A stretch of 64,000 nucleotides of DNA from Nitrosomonas mobilis (GTDB lineage: Bacteria > Pseudomonadota > Gammaproteobacteria > Burkholderiales > Nitrosomonadaceae), in NCBI RefSeq assembly GCF_900103035.1, contig NZ_FMWO01000048.1, forward strand, positions 124,001 through 188,000, given 5' to 3'. The notes beneath the pieces are model-generated. The model was not told the DNA's origin. It searched no databases and was given only the letters and a program-made list of their open reading frames with translations. The position numbers were made by a program, and so were the translations under genes. Every line of letters begins with the position of its first letter. The first letter of the stretch is position 1. Positions 51,991 to 62,066 of this stretch are shown here, one piece after another.

Positions 51991-53200
51991 GTAGGGTGGG
52001 CACCGTTTTTGTGCCCACGCGGTTTGTATCCGATCAAACGAAATGATCTTTGAAAAATGGGGTGATTTTTTTTGTGTGTTGAGGAGAATGCGCGTGTTTA
52101 CTCGTGGGCACGGGGTGCCCACCCTACAGGGCTGAAACAAATCCAACGCCGTCATCCCCGAATGACCTTATCGGGGATCCAGAATGTCGATGGCCTAAAA
52201 ACTGGATTCCCGATCAGAAGCGCCTCGGGAATGACGGGGATAGAGGTTACGGCAAAGCAAAACGTCGATGCTGGTGTGGGATACAACGAAAAAATCATGT
52301 GGGGTGCCCACGCGGTTTATATCCGATCAAACGAAATGACCTTTGAAAAATGGGGTAATTTTTTTGTGCGTTGAGGAGAATGCGTGTGTTTACTCGTGGG
52401 CACGGAGTGCCCACCCTACAGGGCTGAAACAAATCCAACGCCGTCATCCCCGAATGACCTTATCGGGAATCCAGAATGTCGATGGTCTAAAAACTGGATT
52501 CCCGATCAGAAGCGCCTCGGGAATGACGGGGATAGGGGTTACGGCAAAGCAAAACGTCGATGCTGGTGTGGGATACAACGAAAAAATCATGTGGGGTGCC
52601 CACGCGGTTTATATCCGATCAAACGAAATGACCTTTGAAAAATGGGGTGATTTTTTTGTGCGTTGAGGAGAAGGCGTGTGTTTACGCGTGGGCACGGGGT
52701 GCCCACCCTACAGGGCTTGCACTCTATTCGAATGGCTGACGTTCGTTGCTAATCAGGAAAAATCATGTGGGGTGCCCACGCGGTTTATATCCGATCAAAC
52801 GGAATGATCTTTGAAAAATGGGGTAATTTTTTTGTGCGTTGAGGAGAATGCGCGTGTTTACTCGTGGGCACGGGGTGCCCACCCTACAGGGCTACAGGGC
52901 TGAAACAAATCCAACGCCGTCATCCCCGAATGACTTTATCGGGGATCCAGAATGTCGATGGTCTAAAAACTGGATTCCCGATCAGAAGCGCCTCGGGAAT
53001 GACGGGGATAGGGGTTACGGCAAAGCAAAACGTCGATGCTGGTGTGGGATACAACGAAAAAATCATGTGGGGTGCCCACGCGGTTTATATCCGATCAAAC
53101 GGAATGATCTTTGAAAAATGGGGTGATTTTTTTGTGCGTTGAGGAGAATGCGTGTGTTTACGCGTGGGCACGGGGTGCCCATCCTACAGGGCTACATGGC
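51991..53200. repeat. Tandem array of about 292-bp composite REP units
   Basis: Successive GTTTAC-CGTGGGCAC blocks begin at 52096, 52388, 52680, 52856 and 53156: two intervals of exactly 292 bp, one shortened unit of 176 bp, and one of 300 bp that includes an 8-bp duplication. Each full unit has a REP palindrome, a second palindromic element running from CGTCATCCCCGA to TCGGGAATGACGGGG, and a unique stretch ending GTTGAGGAGAATGCG. A further GTAG-type REP lies at 51991-52022. Open frames of about 100 codons that recur in each unit are by-products of the repetition. Confidence 0.92.
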
Positions 53201-53210
53201 TTATGGTGTA

Positions 53211-53246
53211 CAAACAAAAATACCCCCGAAGGGGTATTTTTGTTTG
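53211..53246 (-). terminator. Strong intrinsic terminator of the pilin gene
   Basis: A perfect 16-bp stem (CAAACAAAAATACCCC with its complement at 53231-53246) and a 4-base loop. A/T-rich outer stem supplies the U-run in either direction, so it may serve both strands. It starts 29 bp beyond the pilin stop. Confidence 0.85.
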
Positions 53247-53274
53247 AGTTCTGCTTTTGTAAGTCTAGACCTGA

Positions 53275-53797
<523 letters not shown>

Positions 53798-54021
53798 GGT
53801 GTTTGCAAACTTTAGCATTTTCAGGAAAAAATAAGAGTAGATGGCGGTGCTGGTCACCGAGGTAGCCGTTGGGGATGAACAATTACGGATGGTCGAATGG
53901 TGCGCGCCGGTGACGGACGCTTGCATCGGTGAGCGGGCGCTCCTGATCATGCGGAGTACCTGCCTGAAAAGAAGGAATTGCCCGGTCAGGTTTTGGGCAT
54001 TTCTGTTCAGTTGGGTTCCAT

Positions 54022-57000
54022 TCATAATGCAAGTTGCTGTTCCATCCATTCCCGCAGGGTGACATAGTCCGTTTTGCCGCTCGCCAGGATGGGCAGGCGG
54101 TCGATGGCGAGGATAGTTTTGGGGATGCCCAGTTCTCCCAGGCCGTTTTCGCGGAAGTGAACAATGAGGTCGGTCTGGTTTGCATGCGGACAAGTGGTGA
54201 CGAGGATGATTTTTTCACCTTTTTTCTCATCCGATGATTGCATGGCGGCATGCGTGTCATCCGGCCAGAGCTGGCAGATGGCTTCCTCGACGGCGGTCAG
54301 TGAAACCATTTCACCGCCAATTTTGGCAAAGCGTTTGACGCGCCCCTTGATAAACACATAACCTTCGTCGTCGATGGCAACGATGTCGCCAGTATCGTAC
54401 CAGTTATCCGCTGGCGGCACGATTTTGCCGGGCGTATTCGCCAGATAGTAGCCTTGCATGATATTGGGGCCCTTTACCAGCAGTTTACCGCCCTGTTCCA
54501 CGCCTGGCACCGGTTCCAGCTGGTGCAGGATGGCTGGCAGCAGCCTGCCCACCGATCCGGCGCGATTGTGCATCGGGGTATTGAGGCTAAGGATAGGGGA
54601 GGTTTCGGTTGCGCCGTAGCCTTCAAAAATACGCACGCCAAATTTTTCCGACCAGAGTTTGCGTGTGGCCTCACGCAGTTTTTCCGCCCCGGCAAAGACG
54701 TAGCGCACGCTGTAAAAATCATAGGCGTTGGCGTAGCGGGCATACCCGGTCAGGAAGGTATCGGTGCCGAACAGCAGGGTGGCGTTGGTGTCGTAGACCA
54801 GCTCGGGAATGATGCGGTAGTGCAGTGGCGAAGGGTAGAGAAAGGTGCGAATGCCGGTCAATACCGGCAGCAGGGTGCCGCCTGTCAGGCCAAACGCATG
54901 AAAGATCGGCAGGACGTTGAAGACGATATCGTCCGGGCCAAAATCGATGCGGGAAGTGACCTGATAACGGTTGGCCTGCAGGTTAGCGTGGCTGAGCACC
55001 ACGCCTTTGGGCACGCCTTCCGAGCCGGAGGTGAATAAAATTACGGCTGCCTCGTCCGGATTCTGCCGTGAATCAGTCAAACGATAGGCAAGCCGGGGGA
55101 GGGATGCCGACAGCCAGCCAATCAGTTTGTCCCACCAGTGAATCCTGTGAGGGATGTCTTCCAGATAGCACAGCAGAATGCCTTGTTGCTGCAAATCGGT
55201 GATCAGGTTGCTCAGTTTGGCCTTCTCAATGAAGCCACGCGCGGTGATGACGGTTTGAATCCGCGCACTTTGGCAGGTGAGCAGCAGATTTTTGCTGCTG
55301 CTGGAAAAATTGAGCATGGCGGGGACGCGCCCGAATGCCTGCAAGGCGAAGAAACAGACCAGACTGTTGACCATGTTAGGCAGCAGGATACCGATATGCG
55401 GCTGGTTGCCGAAATTAGGGATCATTCGACGTAGCACCAGACCCAGGATAAAGCTGCGCATGATCAGTTGAAAATAGGAAAGCGGCTTGCGCTCGACGTC
55501 TTCGGCGATGATATGCTGCTTGCCGTGAGTGGCGCTGGCATCGAGCAGCGACTGAAACAGGGTCTCGCGCATGACGTGACTGTGAAACATGGTTTCGGTC
55601 ATGAGATCGTAAAGTTTGAGGCTCGCCATCTGCCGCCGCTGCTTGCCTCGCAGGGTGTCCGGCAGATCGAGCCTGGTGGGCGGCATGATTTCAACGCTGA
55701 TTTTGGGAAACCAGCGCAAGCGAACTTTGCCCTTTAACCTCGAAAAAGGGGTGTACTGTGGCCCTTTGAGACTGATTGGCAACAACATTGCACCGGATTT
55801 GTCCGCAATCATGGCGGGCCCGTCATAGATTTTCATCAGGGAGCCGGTAAGCGTCAGGCGACCTTCTGGAAAAATCACAACCTTATCGCCATTTTTGATG
55901 CGCTCGATCAGCAGGCGGGTCGACATCGGATTGGCGGGATCGATGGCGACCGTGTCGGCGAGAAACAGAAACGGTCTCACCCACCATCGTCGGGCAACGT
56001 TGGAATTAATAGCAAAGCACAGTCGTTCCGGCAGGCTGATACTGATCAGCGCGGCATCCAGAAATGACAGGTGGTTGGCGATGATGAGCACGCGGCTGCC
56101 CGCCTGACGATAATGCTCCGCACCGTTGACTTCCAACCGGTAGAGTGTATGAAACAGCCATTGCAGGAGGGATTTGACCAGGGCATAGGGCAGCAGGCTG
56201 GAAATATAGATGGCGACCACGCCATTGAGCAGCGCGATGGTCAGGAATACTTCTGGCACGGTGAAGTCGAGCGCCAGCATCAGGCTGATACCGAGTGTAG
56301 AGACCACCATGAACAGCGCGTTCATGATGTTGTTGCCGGCGATGGTGCGTGCGCGATGAGAATCCTCGGCCTCGCTCTGAACAATGGCATAAAGTGGGAC
56401 GATGTACAGACCGCCGCTGATCGAAATCGCAAGCATGTCGAGCAGAATGCGCCAGTGTGCCATGGAGGAGAGGAAGGCCGCAGCGCCAGTCAGTTCCTGC
56501 GAAAGTGGTGGTGGCAGGGACTGGCTGGCAAAATACAGATCGACGGTAAATACCGTCATGCCGAGGATACCCAGTGGCACATAGGTGGCGGCAACTTCCC
56601 CCTTGAGGAAACGGTTGCACAACAGCGCACCCAGACCGACGCCTATCGAGAACACGGTAAGAAACAGGGTGACAACCTCTTCATTGCCACTAACGATCGT
56701 TTTGGCAAATGTCGGAAACTGTGACAGGAAGGTGGCGCCAAACAGCCAGAACCAGGAGATACCAAGAATGGCGCGAAAGATGGTGCGGTGTTCGCGAATC
56801 TGGTCAATGATCGCGCGCGTTTCCTGCAGCAACGCGTAACTGACGGTAATATCCGGTGAGGCAGGCCGCGTCGCCGGAATGAACAGGCTGACCAGCCAGC
56901 CGACCAGTGCGGCGCTGATGACCATGACAGATACTATGTTGTTGCCTTGTTCACTCAGAATCAGCAGCCCTCCGGCGATGGTTCCCAGCAGAATTGCGAT

Positions 57001-57465
57001 GAATGTACCGGCACTGACGAGTGCATTGCCGCCGATCAGTTCATGCGCTTCCAGCTGATCGGGCAGGATACCGTATTTCAGCGGGCCAAAAAAAGCGGAC
57101 TGTGCGCCCATCAGAAACAGGACACACAGCAGAAGCAGCATGCTGTTCAGGTAAAAGCCTGTCGCTGCTCCAATCATTAACACAATTTCAACAAATTTGA
57201 TGTGTTTGATGAGCTGCGCCTTGTCCCATTTATCTGCGAATTGCCCCGCCGTGGCGGAAAAAAGAAAAAACGGCAGAATAAAAATACCGGCAGCCAGCGT
57301 CACCATGATCTGCGGACTCAGACCGCTGCTGCCCATGGCGGCATACGTGATCAGAATGACCAGCGCATTTTTGAATACGTTGTCATTGAATGCGCCCAGG
57401 AACTGAGTGACGAAAAAAGGCAGGAAACGCCTGCTGGCAAGTAATTTCCATTGACTAGGGTGCAT
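54022..57465 (-). CDS. aas: Trifunctional MFS transporter, glycerophospholipid acyltransferase and acyl-ACP synthetase
   Basis: A 1147-residue fusion. Residues 1-410 form an MFS/LplT-type lysophospholipid flippase (FFVTQFLGAFNDNVFKNAL). Residues about 430-630 are a PlsC-type acyltransferase with HX4D motif NHLSFLDA near 465 and FPEGRLT. Residues about 650-1140 are an AMP-forming acyl-ACP synthetase with LFTSGSEGVPKGVVLSH near 811 and YGATETSP. Together they import, then re-acylate lysophospholipids. In E. coli lplT and aas are separate adjacent genes; here they are one polypeptide, an arrangement known in other proteobacteria. Confidence 0.92.
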   Translation of the reverse strand: MHPSQWKLLASRRFLPFFVTQFLGAFNDNVFKNALVILITYAAMGSSGLSPQIMVTLAAGIFILPFFLFSATAGQFADKWDKAQLIKHIKFVEIVLMIGAATGFYLNSMLLLLCVLFLMGAQSAFFGPLKYGILPDQLEAHELIGGNALVSAGTFIAILLGTIAGGLLILSEQGNNIVSVMVISAALVGWLVSLFIPATRPASPDITVSYALLQETRAIIDQIREHRTIFRAILGISWFWLFGATFLSQFPTFAKTIVSGNEEVVTLFLTVFSIGVGLGALLCNRFLKGEVAATYVPLGILGMTVFTVDLYFASQSLPPPLSQELTGAAAFLSSMAHWRILLDMLAISISGGLYIVPLYAIVQSEAEDSHRARTIAGNNIMNALFMVVSTLGISLMLALDFTVPEVFLTIALLNGVVAIYISSLLPYALVKSLLQWLFHTLYRLEVNGAEHYRQAGSRVLIIANHLSFLDAALISISLPERLCFAINSNVARRWWVRPFLFLADTVAIDPANPMSTRLLIERIKNGDKVVIFPEGRLTLTGSLMKIYDGPAMIADKSGAMLLPISLKGPQYTPFSRLKGKVRLRWFPKISVEIMPPTRLDLPDTLRGKQRRQMASLKLYDLMTETMFHSHVMRETLFQSLLDASATHGKQHIIAEDVERKPLSYFQLIMRSFILGLVLRRMIPNFGNQPHIGILLPNMVNSLVCFFALQAFGRVPAMLNFSSSSKNLLLTCQSARIQTVITARGFIEKAKLSNLITDLQQQGILLCYLEDIPHRIHWWDKLIGWLSASLPRLAYRLTDSRQNPDEAAVILFTSGSEGVPKGVVLSHANLQANRYQVTSRIDFGPDDIVFNVLPIFHAFGLTGGTLLPVLTGIRTFLYPSPLHYRIIPELVYDTNATLLFGTDTFLTGYARYANAYDFYSVRYVFAGAEKLREATRKLWSEKFGVRIFEGYGATETSPILSLNTPMHNRAGSVGRLLPAILHQLEPVPGVEQGGKLLVKGPNIMQGYYLANTPGKIVPPADNWYDTGDIVAIDDEGYVFIKGRVKRFAKIGGEMVSLTAVEEAICQLWPDDTHAAMQSSDEKKGEKIILVTTCPHANQTDLIVHFRENGLGELGIPKTILAIDRLPILASGKTDYVTLREWMEQQLAL

Positions 57466-57484
57466 GATGGTGTGCCTCGCTGAT

Positions 57485-57625
57485 GGGTATCTCTAAAAAT
57501 CGATATTTCGCCACAATACTGCGTTGCTCATAAAAAATGTTTTCTTGCATACCAATTATGTGCTGTGCCAACATTTTTTCTTCGTGCCTGGTCTTGTTTA
57601 GAACTATGAATTTTTAGAGCTACCC
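57485..57625. mobile_element. MITE-like element A, 141 bp, with 4-bp target duplication
   Basis: Terminal repeats GGGTATCTCTAAAAAT and, inverted, ATTTTTAGAGCTACCC match at 15 of 16 positions. TGAT stands directly on both sides (57481-57484 and 57626-57629). An internal pair AAAAAATGTT/AACATTTTTT adds hairpin structure. It has no coding capacity. A related element occurs at 63446. Confidence 0.82.
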
Positions 57626-57740
57626 TGATGATTGATAGCGGAATTATAGGGGCGTGCTGGTGTTGATATCAGTCAACAATAACGTATTTTTGCAAAAATA
57701 ATTTAAAAAACTTGCCATTTTTGCTGGATCAACTAGAATG

Positions 57741-57795
57741 CCTATACGCTATAGGTATGGTTATTTATGGCAATTAAACACAACATATTGTGTTT
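57741..57795. promoter_or_regulatory. Candidate NrdR-box region upstream of nrdA
   Basis: ACACAACATATTGTGT (57778-57793) fits the NrdR-box pattern and is flanked by AA/TT that extend the dyad to 20 bp. A second dyad, CCTATACGCTATAGG, is at 57741-57755. Centre-to-centre spacing is about 37 bp rather than the usual 31-32, so the second box is uncertain. Confidence 0.5.
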
Positions 57796-57871
57796 AAGGC
57801 AATTAATCTATCAGCATCCTTTTGACATACGCCATTCGGCGATCACTTGCATCCCACAGGAGAAAACAGCT

Positions 57872-60706
57872 ATGCAACCTGCTACGGACAACCCTGTTAC
57901 CGGTGCCGTTTACCGTGACAGCTTTTCAGAACATGATCCATCGATTGAAAAACAGAATTATTCGCAGTACAAGGTGATACGCCGTAATGGCGCCGTCGTG
58001 GCGTTTGAGCCCGGCAAGATTTCGGTCGCGATGACCAAAGCATTTATTGCGGTGGAAGGTGGGCAAAGTGCCGTGTCGTCCCGAGTGCGCGAGATTGTGT
58101 CACGCATGACAGAAGAAGTGGTTGACGCCTTGACGCGCCGCCGACCGGATGGCGGTACGTTTCATATCGAGGATATTCAGGACCAGGTTGAACTGGGGTT
58201 GATGCGCGCTGGGGAACATGATGTGGCGCGTGCTTATGTGTTGTATCGGGAAGCGCGTGCGCGTGAGCGGGCAGCCAGGAAGCAGACCAGCGAGGCGGTC
58301 GTACTGCATATGGTGGAAAACGGGCAGCGTGTGCCGCTTGATATGAAGCGGTTAACCGCACGGATTGCATCAGCTTGCCGGGATCTCGGCGCGGCAGTCG
58401 ATCCTGCCGTGATTCTCAAAGCCATGCTGCGGGATTTGTACGATGGGGTGCAGGCGGACGAAATCCGGAAATCCGCGGTGTTGTCGGCGCGTGCGCTGAT
58501 TGAGAAAGATCCTGCTTATAACTATGTGACTGCGAGGCTGCTGCTGGACAATGTTCGCTACGAGGTGCTCGGGGAAGAGGTCACACAGGAGGCGATGCAA
58601 TCGCGCTATGCCGATTATTTTGAGAGCTTCATTCAGCAGGGAATTACGGCGGATTTGCTGGATGAGCGACTTGCCCAGTTTGACCTGCCGTTACTGGCAA
58701 AAGAGCTGGTGGCGGATCGTGATCTGCAGTTCGGTTATCTAGGCTTGCAAACTCTGTACGATCGCTATTTTCTGCACATCCAGGAGCGGCGCATTGAGCT
58801 GCCACAGGCATTTTTTATGCGGGTGGCGATGGGGCTGGCATTGAACGAGATTGATCGTGAAGCGCGCGCCATCGAGTTTTATCATTTGTTGTCAAAATTT
58901 GATTTCATGAGTTCGACGCCAACGTTGTTCAATTCCGGTGGCAAGCGTTCCCAGTTGTCATCCTGCTATCTGACGACGGTGCCAGACAGTCTCGATGGTA
59001 TTTATGAGGCGATCAAGGAAAATGCGCTGCTTTCCAAGTTTGCCGGCGGTCTGGGCAATGACTGGACACCGGTGCGGGCAATGGGTGCGCGCATCAAGGG
59101 CACCAACGGCAAGTCGCAGGGAGTGGTACCTTTCCTCAAGGTGGTTTCCGATACGGCAGTCGCGGTCAACCAGGGCGGCAAGCGTAAGGGCGCGGTGTGC
59201 GCCTATCTGGAGTGCTGGCATCTCGATATCGAGGAATTTGTCGAGCTGCGCAAAAATACAGGCGATGATCGTCGGCGTACCCATGATATGAATACGGCCG
59301 TCTGGGTGCCGGATCTGTTCATGAAGCGTGTGATGGAAGACGGGAGCTGGACGCTATTTTCACCATCAGATACCCCTGATCTGCATGAAAAATATGGCAA
59401 ATCTTTTGAAGCGACCTATCTTGATTATGAAGACAGGGTGACACGCAATGAACTTGGTTTGTACAAACGCATCCCTGCCCGGCAATTGTGGCGCAAGATG
59501 CTGACCATGTTGTTTGAAACCGGCCATCCGTGGATTACGTTCAAGGATCCGTGCAATGTGCGTTCGCCACAAAACCACGTAGGCGTGGTGCACAGCTCCA
59601 ATCTCTGTACCGAAATCACGCTCAATACCAACGACAGGGAAATCGCGGTATGCAATCTTGGTTCCATCAATCTGGCGGCACATATTGTTGATGGCAAGCT
59701 GGATCATGACAAACTGAGGCAAACGGTCAATACCGCCATGCGGATGCTGGACAATGTGATTGATATCAATTTTTATGCCGTCGCCAAGGCGCGTAATGCC
59801 AACTTGCGCCATCGTCCGGTGGGACTTGGTATCATGGGATTTCAGGATTGCCTGCACAAGCTGGGGATCGCCTATGCTTCGCAGGAAGCAGTCGAATTCG
59901 CCGATCGCTCGATGGAGGCTGTTGCCTATCATGCTTACTGGGCATCTACCGAGCTTGCGGAGGAGCGCGGGGTCTACGCGACTTATACGGGCAGCCTGTG
60001 GGATCGCGGCGTCCTGCCACAGGACACACTGGCATTGCTGAGTGAGGAGCGTGGCGGACAGGTGGAAGTCGATACCACGGCCACACTCGACTGGGATGCG
60101 CTGCGCGCCAGAATCAGGCAATTTGGCATGCGCAATTCCAATTGTCTGGCGATTGCGCCAACGGCAACCATTTCCAATATTGTTGGGGTTTCCGCCAGTA
60201 TTGAGCCGACTTACCAGAATCTGTACGTCAAGTCTAATCTTTCCGGCGAATTCACGATTGCGAACCAGTGGTTGGTCAACGACCTCAAACAGAGAAAGCT
60301 TTGGGATGAAGTGATGATTGCTGATCTCAAGCACTATGATGGCGCGGTCAGCAGGATAGACCGGATTCCCCAGGAACTGCGCGCACTTTATGCAACGGCA
60401 TTTGAAATTGACCCTGCCTGGCTGGTGGAGGCGGCAGCGAGACGGCAGAAGTGGATCGATCAGGCGCAATCACTCAACCTGTATCTGGCCAATGCATCCG
60501 GCAAGAAAATCGATGCGCTCTATAAGCTTGCGTGGGTGCGCGGTCTAAAGACAACCTATTATTTACGCACGCTGGGAGCGACAGCAGCTGAGAAATCGAC
60601 CGTGCATACAGGTGTGTTAAATGCGGTTGCGGCGCACCATGAGCCAGCCGAGACGGTTGTCCAGCAATGTGCGATCGATGATCCGGATTGTGAAGCGTGC
60701 CAGTAA
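57872..60706 (+). CDS. nrdA: Class Ia ribonucleotide reductase, alpha subunit
   Basis: A 944-residue large subunit making deoxyribonucleotides from NDPs. The start at 57872 follows AGGAG; a frame from 57767 would run through the NrdR box. Two ATP-cone domains open the protein (YKVIRRNGAVVAFEPGKISV near 30 and VVLHMVENGQRVPLDMKRLT near 145), allowing dATP feedback. LSSCYLTTVPDS, NLCTEITLNT and AVCNLGSINL carry the active-site cysteines, and the C-terminus ends with the thioredoxin-accessible DPDCEACQ. It is followed 36 bp later by nrdB. Confidence 0.96.
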   Translation: MQPATDNPVTGAVYRDSFSEHDPSIEKQNYSQYKVIRRNGAVVAFEPGKISVAMTKAFIAVEGGQSAVSSRVREIVSRMTEEVVDALTRRRPDGGTFHIEDIQDQVELGLMRAGEHDVARAYVLYREARARERAARKQTSEAVVLHMVENGQRVPLDMKRLTARIASACRDLGAAVDPAVILKAMLRDLYDGVQADEIRKSAVLSARALIEKDPAYNYVTARLLLDNVRYEVLGEEVTQEAMQSRYADYFESFIQQGITADLLDERLAQFDLPLLAKELVADRDLQFGYLGLQTLYDRYFLHIQERRIELPQAFFMRVAMGLALNEIDREARAIEFYHLLSKFDFMSSTPTLFNSGGKRSQLSSCYLTTVPDSLDGIYEAIKENALLSKFAGGLGNDWTPVRAMGARIKGTNGKSQGVVPFLKVVSDTAVAVNQGGKRKGAVCAYLECWHLDIEEFVELRKNTGDDRRRTHDMNTAVWVPDLFMKRVMEDGSWTLFSPSDTPDLHEKYGKSFEATYLDYEDRVTRNELGLYKRIPARQLWRKMLTMLFETGHPWITFKDPCNVRSPQNHVGVVHSSNLCTEITLNTNDREIAVCNLGSINLAAHIVDGKLDHDKLRQTVNTAMRMLDNVIDINFYAVAKARNANLRHRPVGLGIMGFQDCLHKLGIAYASQEAVEFADRSMEAVAYHAYWASTELAEERGVYATYTGSLWDRGVLPQDTLALLSEERGGQVEVDTTATLDWDALRARIRQFGMRNSNCLAIAPTATISNIVGVSASIEPTYQNLYVKSNLSGEFTIANQWLVNDLKQRKLWDEVMIADLKHYDGAVSRIDRIPQELRALYATAFEIDPAWLVEAAARRQKWIDQAQSLNLYLANASGKKIDALYKLAWVRGLKTTYYLRTLGATAAEKSTVHTGVLNAVAAHHEPAETVVQQCAIDDPDCEACQ

Positions 60707-60742
60707 ACCTGGTTGAAAAAATCAAAATTGGAGAAATAGACT

Positions 60743-61933
60743 ATGTTGACGTTTGAAGACGAAGAAAATTCTGCAGGCAATAATGGTGCAGCGGGTGTTT
60801 TATCGGGTAATAGCGCATTGACACTGGATGCGGTTTCGCATACCAATCCGCGCAGGAATCCGCACGAAGAAGCGGGCGCTGAGGATAAAGGCCAGGCTGA
60901 TCTGCCCATCAATCATCGCCGTGTGTCGGTGGAGGACAAGCGTATCATCAACTGCCACGCGGATGTCAACCAACTGGTGCCATTCAAATACAAGTGGGCA
61001 TGGGAGAAATATTTGTCGGCCTGCGCGAATCACTGGATGCCGCAGGAAATCAACATGAGCCGTGATATTGCGCTGTGGAAAGACAGTAATGGGTTAAGCG
61101 AGGACGAGCGGCGTGTGGTCAAGCGTAATCTCGGTTTTTTTGTAACGGCAGATTCGCTGGCGGCTAATAATATTGTGTTGGGCACTTATCGGCATATTAC
61201 TAACCCGGAATGCCGTCAATATTTGTTGCGCCAGGCGTTTGAAGAAGCGATTCATACCCATGCCTACCAGTATATCGTCGAATCACTCGGGCTGGATGAA
61301 GGTGAAATTTTTAATGCCTATCATGAAGTTGATTCGATCCGCGAGAAGGACGAATTCCTGATTCCTTTTATTGATATCCTGACTGATCAGTCATTTCAGA
61401 CTGGTACGCTGGAGACGGACCAACAGTTGCTCAAAAGCCTGATTGTATTTGCCTGCATCATGGAAGGGCTATTTTTCTATGTGGGCTTTGTGCAGATTCT
61501 TGCACTGGGCAGGCAGAACAAAATGACAGGCGCAGCTGAGCAGTACCAATATATCCTGCGCGATGAGTCCATGCACTGCAACTTTGGTATCGATGTCATC
61601 AACCAGATCAAGCTGGAAAATCCGCAGCTATGGACCCGGGAATTCCGTGAGGAAATCGCGGCACTCATGCAGCAGGCAGTGATGCTGGAATATCGCTACG
61701 CTGAAGACACCATGCCGCGTGGTGTGCTGGGACTGAATGCGGCCATGTTCAAGGAGTATTTGCGCTTCATCGCCAATCGCCGCTGTCACCAGATTGGCTT
61801 GGATCCCATTTTTTCTGAGGTGAGTAATCCTTTCCCCTGGATGTCGGAAATGATTGACCTGAAAAAAGAGAAAAACTTTTTTGAAACCCGTGTGACTGAG
61901 TACCAAACCGGAGGTGTGTTAAACTGGGACTGA
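60743..61933 (+). CDS. nrdB: Class Ia ribonucleotide reductase, beta subunit
   Basis: A 396-residue radical-generating subunit. Iron-ligand segments [12 protein letters not shown] and [14 protein letters not shown], and ADSLAANN, are evident in the ferritin-like helical fold. The C-terminal tail ends [12 protein letters not shown], which should dock into NrdA. The N-terminal 60 residues are a variable, polar extension. It is in an operon with nrdA. Confidence 0.95.
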   Translation: MLTFEDEENSAGNNGAAGVLSGNSALTLDAVSHTNPRRNPHEEAGAEDKGQADLPINHRRVSVEDKRIINCHADVNQLVPFKYKWAWEKYLSACANHWMPQEINMSRDIALWKDSNGLSEDERRVVKRNLGFFVTADSLAANNIVLGTYRHITNPECRQYLLRQAFEEAIHTHAYQYIVESLGLDEGEIFNAYHEVDSIREKDEFLIPFIDILTDQSFQTGTLETDQQLLKSLIVFACIMEGLFFYVGFVQILALGRQNKMTGAAEQYQYILRDESMHCNFGIDVINQIKLENPQLWTREFREEIAALMQQAVMLEYRYAEDTMPRGVLGLNAAMFKEYLRFIANRRCHQIGLDPIFSEVSNPFPWMSEMIDLKKEKNFFETRVTEYQTGGVLNWD

Positions 61934-62066
61934 TGGAAGTTCGTGCATGGTTTAATTGCAGGGCTTGTCTCAATATAAATCAATAGTTTAGTGTGGGGTG
62001 GTCTGGTGTTGCATGCCAGATCATCAATGTGTGGCATCCACCTGACCATGTGGAATTTATAAGAGC

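Noticed and set aside
52072-53142. Repeated 80-107 codon open frames on the plus strand
   Set aside because: The same frame recurs in each 292-bp repeat unit and spans REP palindromes; it has no family motif and is explained by repetition of a non-coding unit.
53841-54062. A plus-strand frame of 73 codons next to the pilin gene
   Set aside because: It overlaps the end of the acyltransferase fusion, has no motif and no good start signal.
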